DNA from: Acholeplasmataceae bacterium
GTDB lineage: Bacteria; Bacillota_I; Bacilli_A; Acholeplasmatales; Acholeplasmataceae
Length of the DNA: 27,494 nt
Direction of reading: 5' to 3'
Assembly (NCBI GenBank): GCA_023264085.1
Contig: JALQTF010000022.1
Span: 1-27,494, forward strand
Made by a program: the position numbers and the translations under genes. Below the pieces are notes generated by a model, which saw only the letters and a program-made list of their open reading frames with translations, was not told where the DNA came from and searched no databases. The first letter of the stretch is position 1; every line of letters starts with the position of its first letter. Positions 14,084 to 21,917 of this stretch are shown here, in pieces.

Positions 14084-14638
14084 TTATTCTATAATTCCGA
14101 GTTCGTCTGCAATTTCTAAATAAATATCATCAATCGGATAAAAATCTACTTTTAGCCTTTTAAACATGGTATATGTTAACTCATCCAAATCCTTAAACAT
14201 TTGAACCGGAATTGGCTCTTGATTCGATATTTTTTCAATAAGTTGTTTTTCAAAATCCATTAATTGATCTAAATCTTCTTGTTCAAATTCTTCCAACCCT
14301 AATATTTCTTGTTGAAATTCTATGGTAGATAATAACAAGTTCACTTCTTTAGCGTTTTTCTCTAATAAATACACATCTTCTTGATAGTATTTTTTTAATA
14401 TTGTTTCTATTTCATCGATTTGATCTGCCAAATAATAAAACCCTGTTTGAAAAATGTTTAGCTCATCTTCTGTATAAGAGAGTGAATCAACCATTTTTGT
14501 GTATAAGTGCTCAACCACATGAAAGACATGTTTAAAACGCAACATTAAAGAAGACTCTTGGTGGATGAGTGTTTGAAGAAAATCGTTTTTATCTAGTTTC
14601 CAACTCGCATATTCGTGATATACGTGTTCTTCGTTCAT
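14084..14638 (-). CDS. Uncharacterised acidic, helical cytosolic protein downstream of fba
   Basis: I do not recognise this 184-aa protein. It has no signal peptide or membrane segment and is rich in Glu, Asp, Leu and Gln with heptad-like spacing (for example EEFEQEDLDQLMDFEKQLIE), so an all-helical, possibly coiled-coil fold is likely. It starts 13 bp after the fba stop with a GAGGT site and shares fba's terminator, so it is very likely co-transcribed with the aldolase. The reading frame is free of stops, ends normally in TAA and is compositionally like its neighbours. A PhoU-like helical bundle crossed my mind, but no motif supports it. Confidence 0.75.
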   Translation of the reverse strand: MNEEHVYHEYASWKLDKNDFLQTLIHQESSLMLRFKHVFHVVEHLYTKMVDSLSYTEDELNIFQTGFYYLADQIDEIETILKKYYQEDVYLLEKNAKEVNLLLSTIEFQQEILGLEEFEQEDLDQLMDFEKQLIEKISNQEPIPVQMFKDLDELTYTMFKRLKVDFYPIDDIYLEIADELGIIE

Positions 14639-14650
14639 TGTAACCTCGAG

Positions 14651-15517
14651 TTATGCTTTATTGACTGAACCAAATAACGTGAGTTTTGTTTTTATGACTT
14701 CTTTAATTGCTTCTGTCCCTGGTTTTAATAGTTTTCTTGGATCAAATCCTTTTCCTTGTTGGTCAAGTCCTTGCTCAATATATTCGCGTGTTGCTTTAGC
14801 AAATGCAAGTTGGCATTCTGTGTTAACGTTAATTTTTGATACTCCAAGTGAGATTGCTTTTTTAACCATGTCGTCAGGAATACCAGAACCACCGTGTAAT
14901 ACAAGTGGCACACCACCGGTGACATCTTGAACTTCTTTTAAGACATCAAAATTTAGTCCTGTCCATGATGCTGGATACATACCGTGAATATTACCAATCC
15001 CTGCTGCAAACATATCCACACCAGTGGCAGCAATTTGACGGCACTCTTCTGGATCAGCAATTTCACCACCACCAATGACACCGTCTTCTTCACCACCAAT
15101 AGAACCTACTTCAGCTTCTACGGAGACACCTTTCGCGTGACACATCGCAACAACTTCTTTTGTTTTTGCTAAGTTTTCATCAAATGGATAATGAGATCCA
15201 TCAAACATAATGGATGTAAATCCTGCATCTAATGCTTTTTTTGCACCATCATAAGAACCGTGATCTAAATGCACTGCAACTGGCACCGTTACACCAAGAA
15301 AGTCATGGACTTCTTTTACCATACCCATCACGTTTTTATACCCACCCATATATTTAGCTGCACCTTCAGAAACACCTAAAATCACAGGTGATTGTAACGC
15401 TTCTACTTCTTCAAGCGTTGCTTTAATCCATTCTAAGTTATTAATATTAATTTGGGCAATACCGTACCCTTCTTTGTGAGCTTTTAAAAGCATATCACGT
15501 GCTGAAACTAATGCCAT
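14651..15517 (-). CDS. fba: Class II fructose-1,6-bisphosphate aldolase
   Basis: This 288-aa metal-dependent aldolase shows the class II barrel motifs: HLDHGSYDGAKKALDAGFTSIMFDGS (metal-binding His and catalytic Asp), EAEVGSIGGEEDG, GIGNIHGMYP, LHGGSGIPDD and INVNTECQ. It splits fructose-1,6-bisphosphate into DHAP and glyceraldehyde-3-phosphate, the central glycolytic step. Length and N-terminus match the FbaA subfamily of Bacillota and mollicutes. It has its own promoter and a strong AAAGGAGAT site, and an acidic protein of unknown function follows in the same unit. Confidence 0.96.
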   Translation of the reverse strand: MALVSARDMLLKAHKEGYGIAQININNLEWIKATLEEVEALQSPVILGVSEGAAKYMGGYKNVMGMVKEVHDFLGVTVPVAVHLDHGSYDGAKKALDAGFTSIMFDGSHYPFDENLAKTKEVVAMCHAKGVSVEAEVGSIGGEEDGVIGGGEIADPEECRQIAATGVDMFAAGIGNIHGMYPASWTGLNFDVLKEVQDVTGGVPLVLHGGSGIPDDMVKKAISLGVSKINVNTECQLAFAKATREYIEQGLDQQGKGFDPRKLLKPGTEAIKEVIKTKLTLFGSVNKA

Positions 15518-15548
15518 TTTTTACATCTCCTTTTATCTTTTCATTTTT

Positions 15549-15579
15549 ATTATACATTTTTTCATCCGTTTTAATACAA
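15549..15579 (-). promoter_or_regulatory. fba: Promoter of fba
   Basis: On minus there is a perfect TATAAT (15549-15554) with a -35-like TTGTAT about 19 bp upstream. It is followed by an AAAGGAGAT site (15526-15534) and the ATG at 15517. The spacer is slightly long, so the -35 assignment is uncertain. Confidence 0.55.
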
Positions 15580-15603
15580 GAAAAAAGTCTCTTAGAGACT
15601 TTT
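15580..15603 (-). terminator. Terminator of rpoE
   Basis: The arms AAAGTCTC (15584-15591) and GAGACTTT (15595-15602) pair with a 3-nt loop. On minus a run of six Ts follows. It separates rpoE from the fba promoter. Confidence 0.8.
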
Positions 15604-16201
15604 AATCTTCATCATACATATCTTCATAATCATCCATGATTTCATTGTAATCGTCATCATCAAAATCATCATCAAAATCAAGATCAACATCGTCTCCATC
15701 GTCTTCATCTGTTGATTTCATAGAAATTTCTACATCGATGTATTCTTTTTCTTCTTTGATTGCTTCAATTTCTTCTTCGTCTTCAACAATTTCAATGTCG
15801 TCGTCTTCGTCATCGTCATCTTCTTCTAAAAGTGCTTCTTCTTCATCTTCTTCTTCAGAAGGTAATGTAATATCATCGATATTGAAATCAGTGAATTCTA
15901 TTTCTTCTTCTATTTCTTCTTCGTTTGTTTCTGCATCACCAACATAGGCAAAACTTTCTTTGTCCCATAAGTCTAAATTGTTTTCTTTTAAATTCCATTG
16001 GTTATCGCCACAAAATACAAACTTTGCGCTATGTGTTAAGTCTAAATAAAAAGCATTTAGCTTTTGAAAATCATTTGAATCAAAGCCTTTTACTTCAAAA
16101 ATATATTGAATAATGTCTTGAAGTGGTGTGTCTTCGTTTCTTTCTCTAATATAGAGTTCTGCAAGCTCTAGCATAGATAATGAGCTATTGGTTTTGTTCA
16201 T
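15602..16201 (-). CDS. rpoE: DNA-directed RNA polymerase delta subunit
   Basis: This 199-aa protein has the two-part layout of delta. A folded N-terminal winged-helix (HARE-HTH, about 8-80) includes MLELAELYIRER and FYLDLTHSAKFVFCGDNQWNLK. The tail from about 90 to the end is extremely acidic, consisting mostly of Glu and Asp in long runs. Delta occurs only in Bacillota and mollicutes; it displaces nucleic acid from RNA polymerase, speeds recycling and makes promoters sensitive to the initiating NTP. It is monocistronic with a good -35/-10 pair, a strong GGAGG site and a terminator. The tail codons cause the GAA/GAT (plus-strand TTC/ATC) simple-sequence look of 15620-15920. Confidence 0.95.
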   Translation of the reverse strand: MNKTNSSLSMLELAELYIRERNEDTPLQDIIQYIFEVKGFDSNDFQKLNAFYLDLTHSAKFVFCGDNQWNLKENNLDLWDKESFAYVGDAETNEEEIEEEIEFTDFNIDDITLPSEEEDEEEALLEEDDDDEDDDIEIVEDEEEIEAIKEEKEYIDVEISMKSTDEDDGDDVDLDFDDDFDDDDYNEIMDDYEDMYDED

Positions 16202-16224
16202 TGACGCCTCCTAAAAACGTACCT

Positions 16225-16253
16225 ATTGTACAGTAAAGTATGTGCATTTGCAA
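16225..16253 (-). promoter_or_regulatory. rpoE: Promoter of rpoE
   Basis: On minus there is a -35 TTGCAA (16248-16253), a spacer of exactly 17 bp and a -10 TACAAT (16225-16230). It is followed by TAGGAGG and the ATG. Confidence 0.7.
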
Positions 16254-16257
16254 GTGT

Positions 16258-16524
16258 TTATGCTGACATCGCAAGTACAATGACTAAAATCACTGCAATC
16301 ACAATAAAAAGCTTAAGCATTTTCTTGACAAATTGAATCGTACCTAAAACAATAATCACAAGCAATAATATCGCTCCTGGAATTTTAATAAGTTCCGGCA
16401 ATGGTCGAATCACTTGGTCGTAAAAATCAAGAATTAAACCGTCAAAGCCAATTAAATTTTGAAGAAAGCCATTGATGTCTCCAAAAATATTATTGATGAC
16501 ATTTAAGATACCACTTGATTCCAT
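16258..16524 (-). CDS. Small membrane protein, function unknown, last in the recR operon
   Basis: This 88-aa protein is not recognised. The N-terminal half is amphipathic (NIFGDINGFLQNLIGFDGLI); the second half carries two close hydrophobic segments (about 48-66 and 72-87) split by a short basic turn (KKMLK), making a membrane hairpin. It starts 12 bp after recR with a GGAGG-type site and has no promoter of its own. In B. subtilis a small membrane protein gene (bofA) also lies downstream of recR, but I see no sequence likeness to BofA and the organism has no sporulation context here. Confidence 0.7.
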   Translation of the reverse strand: MESSGILNVINNIFGDINGFLQNLIGFDGLILDFYDQVIRPLPELIKIPGAILLLVIIVLGTIQFVKKMLKLFIVIAVILVIVLAMSA

Positions 16525-16536
16525 AATACCTCCCTA

Positions 16537-17121
16537 TTAAAAACCTTTCCTATTTTCTACTGCTTTTGCAAGTGTTTGGCTATCCGCATATTTAAAATCT
16601 GTACCTACCGGTAAACCGTAGGCAAGTCTTGTAATTTTAATGGTCTCATTAAAAAGTGAATGTAGGTATCTCGCTGTAAGTTCGCCTTCAACCGTACTAT
16701 TTGTTGCAATAATCATTTCTTCAAATTGTGATAATCGTTGGTGAAGTGACTCTATATTTAAGTCTTCATTTGTAATGCCCCGTGAAAAATCAATCACGTT
16801 TCCTAATACGTGATAATATCCGCGATAGGTTTGCATTTTTTCCAATACGATCACATCTTTTGCTTCTGCAACCACCATTACGATAGGCTCTCTATTTGTA
16901 TCTTTACACACAAAACATGATGTATCATCGGTAATCATATGACAAATCTGGCACGTTTTAATGCTTGTATAAGCTTCTTCTAGATCTTTTGAAAAAGATA
17001 ATACATCTTCTTTTGGTTGAGCAGTAATTAAGTGAAGCGCGAGTCTTTCGGCTGTTTTTTCACCAATTCCTGGTAACTTTTGAAAATCTTCAATGAGTTT
17101 TTCTAAACTTTTGGGATACAT
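16537..17121 (-). CDS. recR: Recombination mediator protein RecR
   Basis: This 194-aa protein has the N-terminal helix-hairpin-helix (LPGIGEKTAERLALHL), a C4 zinc finger with C57, C60, C69 and C72, a Toprim domain (VMVVAEAKDVIVLE, GYYHVLGN) and the C-terminal RLAYGLPVGTDFKYAD that is invariant in the family. RecR forms a ring clamp and, with RecO, loads RecA onto SSB-coated gaps. Its ATG shares one base with the stop of ybaB (TAATG), so the two are translationally coupled. Length is normal. Confidence 0.97.
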   Translation of the reverse strand: MYPKSLEKLIEDFQKLPGIGEKTAERLALHLITAQPKEDVLSFSKDLEEAYTSIKTCQICHMITDDTSCFVCKDTNREPIVMVVAEAKDVIVLEKMQTYRGYYHVLGNVIDFSRGITNEDLNIESLHQRLSQFEEMIIATNSTVEGELTARYLHSLFNETIKITRLAYGLPVGTDFKYADSQTLAKAVENRKGF

Positions 17122-17411
17122 TAAAATCCAAATCCACCCATGCCACCGGTAAATTGTCCCATGGTTTCTTCAGTTTCTTTTTCAATTTGTTTTAAAGCAT
17201 CATTTGTGGCCATAACAATGGCATCTTGAAGTAATTCAACTTCTGATAATAAATCTGGATTAATTTCTACATCAAGAAGTTGCTTAGTGCCTTGTACGAT
17301 AACTGTTACGCCACTCGCTTTTCCGTAAAATTCTTTTGATTCTAACTTTTCTTGTGCCTCTAACATTTGCTTTTGCATTTTTTTAAGTTTATTAAGCATA
17401 TTTGGATTCAT
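17121..17411 (-). CDS. ybaB: YbaB/EbfC family nucleoid-associated protein
   Basis: I take the ATG at 17411, giving 96 aa. An AAAGGAAA site lies before it, one base separates it from the dnaX stop, and the family normally starts here. An in-frame upstream extension to 17516 runs into dnaX and does not look like the family. The protein has the expected LNKLKKMQKQMLEAQEKL helix, a GVTVIVQG strand and a Gly/Met/Phe-rich tail (GGMGGFGF). YbaB dimers bind DNA with little sequence preference and are nearly always encoded between dnaX and recR, as here. Confidence 0.94.
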   Translation of the reverse strand: MNPNMLNKLKKMQKQMLEAQEKLESKEFYGKASGVTVIVQGTKQLLDVEINPDLLSEVELLQDAIVMATNDALKQIEKETEETMGQFTGGMGGFGF

Positions 17412-17412
17412 A

Positions 17413-19092
17413 TTAATTTCCTTTCTTAACAGCTTTATCTCCAAAATACTCTTTGGCAAGATCGTAAGCTTCATCTGTTTTAATAGGTTTGTTTGTCTTA
17501 TATAATTGTAAGTCACGAGACGTCAATTTTGGAGTTTTATGCCCCTGTTTCCACAATGTGACATATTCAGCCTTTATCGCAAGCCAATCGTTTTTTAAAA
17601 TTACATAGTAGTCTTCGATAACTTTAGATTTTGCATTTAAAATATCTAATACATCTTTTTTGATATCTTCTTCATACATTTTTAAGGCAGTATTTACATC
17701 ATCATATACCAATAACATGTGAGTTTCAGTAACAGCTTCTAGAGATCCTTCAAAAAGAAGGTGTGCTGAAAACTCTTTACCTGGTTCATCATAATGCTCT
17801 AGTTTATGCCATGCAGATAACAATAATTCTTTTTTATTTTTGTCACTTGCATTTAAAATGTGCTCAATATCTGATGTTGTAACAAACGATTCTCTGTCTT
17901 TTTGTGGTGGTTGAATCTTATGAGCATTTGAATCCAATGTTTCAGATTTAGTCTCAATCACAACGTGTTTTGATTGCTTTAATTGCTCGATTTCATGTCT
18001 TAATAATTGAATCTCAGATTGAACATCTACGGATCTAATGACTTGGTGTTCGATCATTTTAACGATGGCAAGTTCAAGATAGGTTTCTTTTTGTGTTGTA
18101 TATTTAATATCGTATGACAAATCATTAATCACGTCTAAAAAGTGATACAGTTTTTCATATGGTATATATTCTGCAATATCTTGATAGATTCCTTTTTGAT
18201 TGGTTGCTTTCTCTTTTAATATTTGAGATAGTGCTTCAGTTAGATCTGCAAGAATGCGGGTTACTTCTTTACCTTGATTCAATTGTGCCTTAATGATATC
18301 TAAAGCGATAGATGTTTCTTTATTGACAATCGACGTTAAAAGATTCTCAATATCTTTGTTTGAAACTGCACCTGTGACTTGATAAACGATATTTTCATTA
18401 ATTTCATCAGAGGCATATGCACGTACTTGATCTAATAAAGATATTGAATCGCGTACAGATCCCCCACCTAAAGAAGCGATAGATGAAATTGCTTCGGGAG
18501 TGATGTTAATCTTTTCTTTTTCACAAATGTTTTTTATTTTTGATACGATTTTATCTTTTGCAACAAGCGTAAAATCGAATCTTTGACAACGCGACAATAT
18601 CGTTTGAGGTATTTTGTGAATTTCTGTTGTTGCAAGAATAAAAATAACATGTTGCGGCGGTTCTTCAAGTGTTTTCAGTAATGCATTAAAGGCACCTGTT
18701 GTAAGCATATGAACTTCGTCAATAATATATACTTTATACTTGCCTAAACTTGGCATGAATTTTACTTTATCTCTGATGTCGCGAATTTCGTCAACACCGT
18801 TATTTGAGGCAGCATCTAATTCAATGATATCAGACATATCTGAGGATTTTAATTGATGCATAACCTCACAATGTTCATATGTTTCTTGATCTTCTTGAAA
18901 ACAATTAATTGCTTTTGCAAATATTTTCGCAATGGATGTTTTTCCTGTGCCTCGAGGTCCACTAAACAAATACGCATGAGACGTTTGATTAAATTTTAAG
19001 GCATTCGATAATGTTTGAATGACTGCTTCTTGACCAATGACATCGTCAAATGTTTTTGGTCGATAAGCCCGATATAATGCGATATATGCCAT
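17413..19092 (-). CDS. dnaX: DNA polymerase III subunit gamma/tau
   Basis: This 559-aa clamp-loader ATPase has Walker A GPRGTGKT (45-52), Walker B VYIIDEVHML (121-130), and sensor 1 ATTEIHKIPQTILSRCQRFDF. A lid and collar domain follow (to about 360), then a variable tau-type C-terminal part (about 420-559). The usual four-Cys zinc module between Walker A and B is degraded: C64 and C75 remain, but the positions of the other two are Met78 and Leu81. No frameshift site for a short gamma form is obvious. It starts the dnaX-ybaB-recR unit with its own extended -10 promoter and a strong AGGAGGAG site. Confidence 0.96.
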   Translation of the reverse strand: MAYIALYRAYRPKTFDDVIGQEAVIQTLSNALKFNQTSHAYLFSGPRGTGKTSIAKIFAKAINCFQEDQETYEHCEVMHQLKSSDMSDIIELDAASNNGVDEIRDIRDKVKFMPSLGKYKVYIIDEVHMLTTGAFNALLKTLEEPPQHVIFILATTEIHKIPQTILSRCQRFDFTLVAKDKIVSKIKNICEKEKINITPEAISSIASLGGGSVRDSISLLDQVRAYASDEINENIVYQVTGAVSNKDIENLLTSIVNKETSIALDIIKAQLNQGKEVTRILADLTEALSQILKEKATNQKGIYQDIAEYIPYEKLYHFLDVINDLSYDIKYTTQKETYLELAIVKMIEHQVIRSVDVQSEIQLLRHEIEQLKQSKHVVIETKSETLDSNAHKIQPPQKDRESFVTTSDIEHILNASDKNKKELLLSAWHKLEHYDEPGKEFSAHLLFEGSLEAVTETHMLLVYDDVNTALKMYEEDIKKDVLDILNAKSKVIEDYYVILKNDWLAIKAEYVTLWKQGHKTPKLTSRDLQLYKTNKPIKTDEAYDLAKEYFGDKAVKKGN

Positions 19093-19109
19093 GTGCTCCT
19101 CCTTTATGT

Positions 19110-19118
19110 ATTATAACA
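19110..19118 (-). promoter_or_regulatory. dnaX: Extended -10 promoter of dnaX
   Basis: On minus the sequence is TGTTATAAT, 17 bp before the dnaX ATG and followed by AGGAGGAG. It lies between the mnmE stop and dnaX, and no clear -35 is visible. Confidence 0.65.
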
Positions 19119-19130
19119 TGATTTTATTGA

Positions 19131-20474
19131 TTATTTACCGAGACAAAAGCGTCTAAACATATCATCCACAAGTGATTCATGATACGTATCCCCCGTGATT
19201 TCTGAGAGAGCTTCCCAAGCATCCCTTAAATCTAATTGAATCATATCAATTGGTGTTTCTGTTATTGTTGATTGCAATGCTTTTTCTAGATGTTCATAAC
19301 TTTTTTCCAATAATGAGATTTGTCTTTCGTTTGATAAATAATTAAAGTCTGTGGTTTGTATGCTTGAGATATCAAATAGTTCGTTTATTTTAGATTCTAG
19401 TTCATCTAAATGTGTGCTATTTTTTGCTGAAATGGAAATGACATCTAATCCTGTTTGATTTTTACCTAAATCTTCTTTGTTACCTACGAGAATGTAGGGT
19501 TTATTATTTAAAGATTGTAACAATGTTGTTTCGTCTTGATCTAACGGTGTTGTTTGATCAAGAACAAATATCACAAGTTCTGCTTGATCCATCATCTTTT
19601 TTGATTTATCAATACCGATGCGCTCAATTGTATCCTCGCTATCTCTTATACCTGCAGTATCAATCAAATGTAATTTGATGCCATTTACATGAACATATCC
19701 TTCGACAATATCTCGAGTTGTTCCGGGAATATCTGTCACAATCGCTTTATCTTCTTTAATAAGTGCATTTAATAAACTACTTTTACCAACATTGGGTTTT
19801 CCAATGATTGCTGTTTTTATACCGTGGCTAATGATGTTGTTTCTTTTTGAAGCAACAATTGCGTTTTTTACTTCTTCTAAAAATGCTTGTATTTTAGGTT
19901 TTAAAAACGATTGAGTCACTTGATTTTCTGATTCATATTCAGGATAGTCAATATTTACCTCAATATGGGTAATCCAGCTCATGATCGTTTGTTTATATTC
20001 TTGTATTGTTTTTGAAATTTTCGATTGAAGACCTGCTTGTGCAATTTGAATTTGAAGATCATTTTCAGCTTCAATAATATCCATCACAGATTCTGCTTGT
20101 ATCAAGTCTATTTTTTTATTTAAATAAGCGCGTTCAGTAAATTCTCCAGGTTTAGCAAGATCAATGCCACATCTTAAAATTGTTTGTAGAACATTTTGGG
20201 TAATTCGAATCCCACCGTGAGAAAAAATTTCAACCATGTCTTCTCCGGTATATGACTTTGGGGCATGGTAAGTCACAACCATAACATCGTCAATTAGTTG
20301 ATTATTTTCAATGAGTTGAGTATGTTTCATTGTGTTTTTTTTAATTTTAGTCAATGAAATTTTAGGAAAAAGGTGACCAACGATAGAAATGGCGTTTTCA
20401 CCACTAATTCTAATGATTGAAATCGCGCCTTTGCCATAAGGTGTCGCAATCGCTGCGATGGGTTTTTGTATCAT
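19131..20474 (-). CDS. mnmE: tRNA modification GTPase MnmE
   Basis: This 447-aa protein has an N-terminal folate-binding domain (IAAIATPYGKGAISIIRISG, then YTGEDMVEIFSHGG), a helical domain, an inserted G domain with G1 GKPNVGKS (225-232), DIPGTTRDIVEG, LIDTAGIRDSED and G4 GNKED, and the C-terminal catalytic-Cys tail FCLGK (Cys444). With MnmG it makes the cmnm5 modification at the wobble uridine of several tRNAs. The ATG overlaps the mgtC stop (ATGA). I see no obvious terminator after it before dnaX. Confidence 0.97.
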   Translation of the reverse strand: MIQKPIAAIATPYGKGAISIIRISGENAISIVGHLFPKISLTKIKKNTMKHTQLIENNQLIDDVMVVTYHAPKSYTGEDMVEIFSHGGIRITQNVLQTILRCGIDLAKPGEFTERAYLNKKIDLIQAESVMDIIEAENDLQIQIAQAGLQSKISKTIQEYKQTIMSWITHIEVNIDYPEYESENQVTQSFLKPKIQAFLEEVKNAIVASKRNNIISHGIKTAIIGKPNVGKSSLLNALIKEDKAIVTDIPGTTRDIVEGYVHVNGIKLHLIDTAGIRDSEDTIERIGIDKSKKMMDQAELVIFVLDQTTPLDQDETTLLQSLNNKPYILVGNKEDLGKNQTGLDVISISAKNSTHLDELESKINELFDISSIQTTDFNYLSNERQISLLEKSYEHLEKALQSTITETPIDMIQLDLRDAWEALSEITGDTYHESLVDDMFRRFCLGK

Positions 20475-20980
20475 AGATGATCTTCTAAATCCTCATGAAT
20501 GTGTTCTTTTTTAAATGGATTAAATCCTCTTACTAAATCTCTAGAAAAAATAAAAATGACGATAAACAATCCAACAACGGATCCAAGTACTAAAAAGCCA
20601 CTACCAAATATTAAACCAATGATGGCCGAGGACCAGATTGTTGTTGCGGTGGTAATTCCCTTTATAGAACCTTTTTCTTTTAAAATGACTCCCGCACCAA
20701 TAAAACCAATTCCAGTTAATACTTGTGCGATGATACGTTGCGTTTGAACTTCCTGCATTCCTAAGATTTGGATTTCATATTCATAAAGTAGTCTTTGCAT
20801 AATCGCAATTGCAGCACTTGCAAATGCAACAAGCATGTGAGATGAAATTCCAGCAGCTTTTCCTATTTTTTGTCTTTCAAAGCCAATAAAATAGGCAACT
20901 AATGATGTTAAAATAAGTGGTAAAAGAACCACAAAGAACAATTGTTCTAACGTTATATTTAAATCTAATATATAATTCAT
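20471..20980 (-). CDS. MgtC/SapB family membrane protein
   Basis: This 169-aa integral membrane protein has four to five hydrophobic segments. It carries the family's conserved N-terminal signature: GFERQKIGKAAGISSHMLV after the first segment and VLTGIGFIGAGVILKEKGSIKGITTATTIW in the middle. MgtC-type proteins are tied to magnesium limitation and membrane-potential homeostasis in some bacteria; the function of this short form without the C-terminal ACT-like domain is not known. It sits between the second DHH protein (4 bp gap) and mnmE (4 bp overlap). Confidence 0.9.
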   Translation of the reverse strand: MNYILDLNITLEQLFFVVLLPLILTSLVAYFIGFERQKIGKAAGISSHMLVAFASAAIAIMQRLLYEYEIQILGMQEVQTQRIIAQVLTGIGFIGAGVILKEKGSIKGITTATTIWSSAIIGLIFGSGFLVLGSVVGLFIVIFIFSRDLVRGFNPFKKEHIHEDLEDHL

Positions 20981-20984
20981 ATGT

Positions 20985-21917
20985 TTACTCCTTTGACTCT
21001 TTTATGTGTTGAATAACATCGCCAATGAATTGATCCAAGTGATTCCAGGAAGGAAGTCTAGCACCTGATGCTTTTGCATGACCACCGCCTTCATATTTCT
21101 CAGCAAGTGTGTTAATCACTGGACCAGATGACCGTAATCTAATTCTAATTTCATTTTCATATTCAATCATGAGTGCCCATACTGGATAGCCTTCTAAACC
21201 ACCAATTAAATTTACAACAGACGCTGCTTCTTCATCTGTTACACCATACTGATTGATAACGTCTCTAGGCATTTTTAAATAAATAAATCCGCCTTCAACT
21301 GTGACAAAATTTGAATATACATAACCTTTAAGTGCAAACATTTTGAGAGACTCTTGTGTAAGTTTAGAATCTATGAACTCAACATCTACGCCTGCATTGA
21401 TCAAAGCACCGGCCATCACATGTGTTCGATTGGAAACCCCTCTATAACGAAATCTTCCAGTGTCTGTAATAAGTCCGGTATAGAGTGCTATTGCAGATGA
21501 TAATGGAATCGTTAAATCGTGTTGTAAAGCAAAATCGGTGATCATTTCAGACACTGCTGGATAGCTCGTATCGACCCAGTTCATATCACCATATGCATCG
21601 ACATCAATATGATGATCAATTTTTATGACTTTTTTACCTTTAATATATCTTGGATCGCTAATTCGGTCTTTAGTGGCCGTATCCACAACAATCGATAACG
21701 CATCTAGATAAACATTATCATTAATAGTGTCAGGTGATCCTACATATTTAACGTAGTCACTTTCTTCACCTACAACATAAATATTTTTGTTTGGAAATGC
21801 TGCTTTTAAGATTCCTTTTAAGCCGTATTGTCCGCCATAACAATCTCCATCAGGTCTTTTGTGACCATGAATAATGATGGTGTCATACTTTTTAATTTCA
21901 GTTAATATGTTTGTCAT
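20985..21917 (-). CDS. DHH/DHHA1 phosphoesterase (NrnA/DhhP type), copy B
   Basis: This 310-aa protein has the full set of metal-site motifs: HGHKRPDGDCYGG, IVVDTATKD, KIDHHIDVDAYG (the DHH itself) and LITDTGRFRYRG. The DHHA1 domain ends in YEGGGHAKASGARL, with the substrate-binding GGGH. Relatives degrade short oligoribonucleotides, pAp, pApA or c-di-AMP; which one applies cannot be read from sequence. It overlaps the paralogue upstream by 20 bp. With cdaA in the same window, a part in c-di-AMP or pApA turnover is possible, but nanoRNA/pAp cleavage is just as likely. Confidence 0.92.
   Translation of the reverse strand: MTNILTEIKKYDTIIIHGHKRPDGDCYGGQYGLKGILKAAFPNKNIYVVGEESDYVKYVGSPDTINDNVYLDALSIVVDTATKDRISDPRYIKGKKVIKIDHHIDVDAYGDMNWVDTSYPAVSEMITDFALQHDLTIPLSSAIALYTGLITDTGRFRYRGVSNRTHVMAGALINAGVDVEFIDSKLTQESLKMFALKGYVYSNFVTVEGGFIYLKMPRDVINQYGVTDEEAASVVNLIGGLEGYPVWALMIEYENEIRIRLRSSGPVINTLAEKYEGGGHAKASGARLPSWNHLDQFIGDVIQHIKESKE

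Noticed and set aside
15620..15920. Simple-sequence (TTC/ATC) repeat tract
   Set aside because: It is the coding sequence of the Glu/Asp-rich tail of the RNA polymerase delta subunit.
17412..17516. Longer YbaB starting at 17516
   Set aside because: The extension lies wholly inside dnaX, is unlike YbaB, and a good ribosome binding site and family-typical start exist at 17411.
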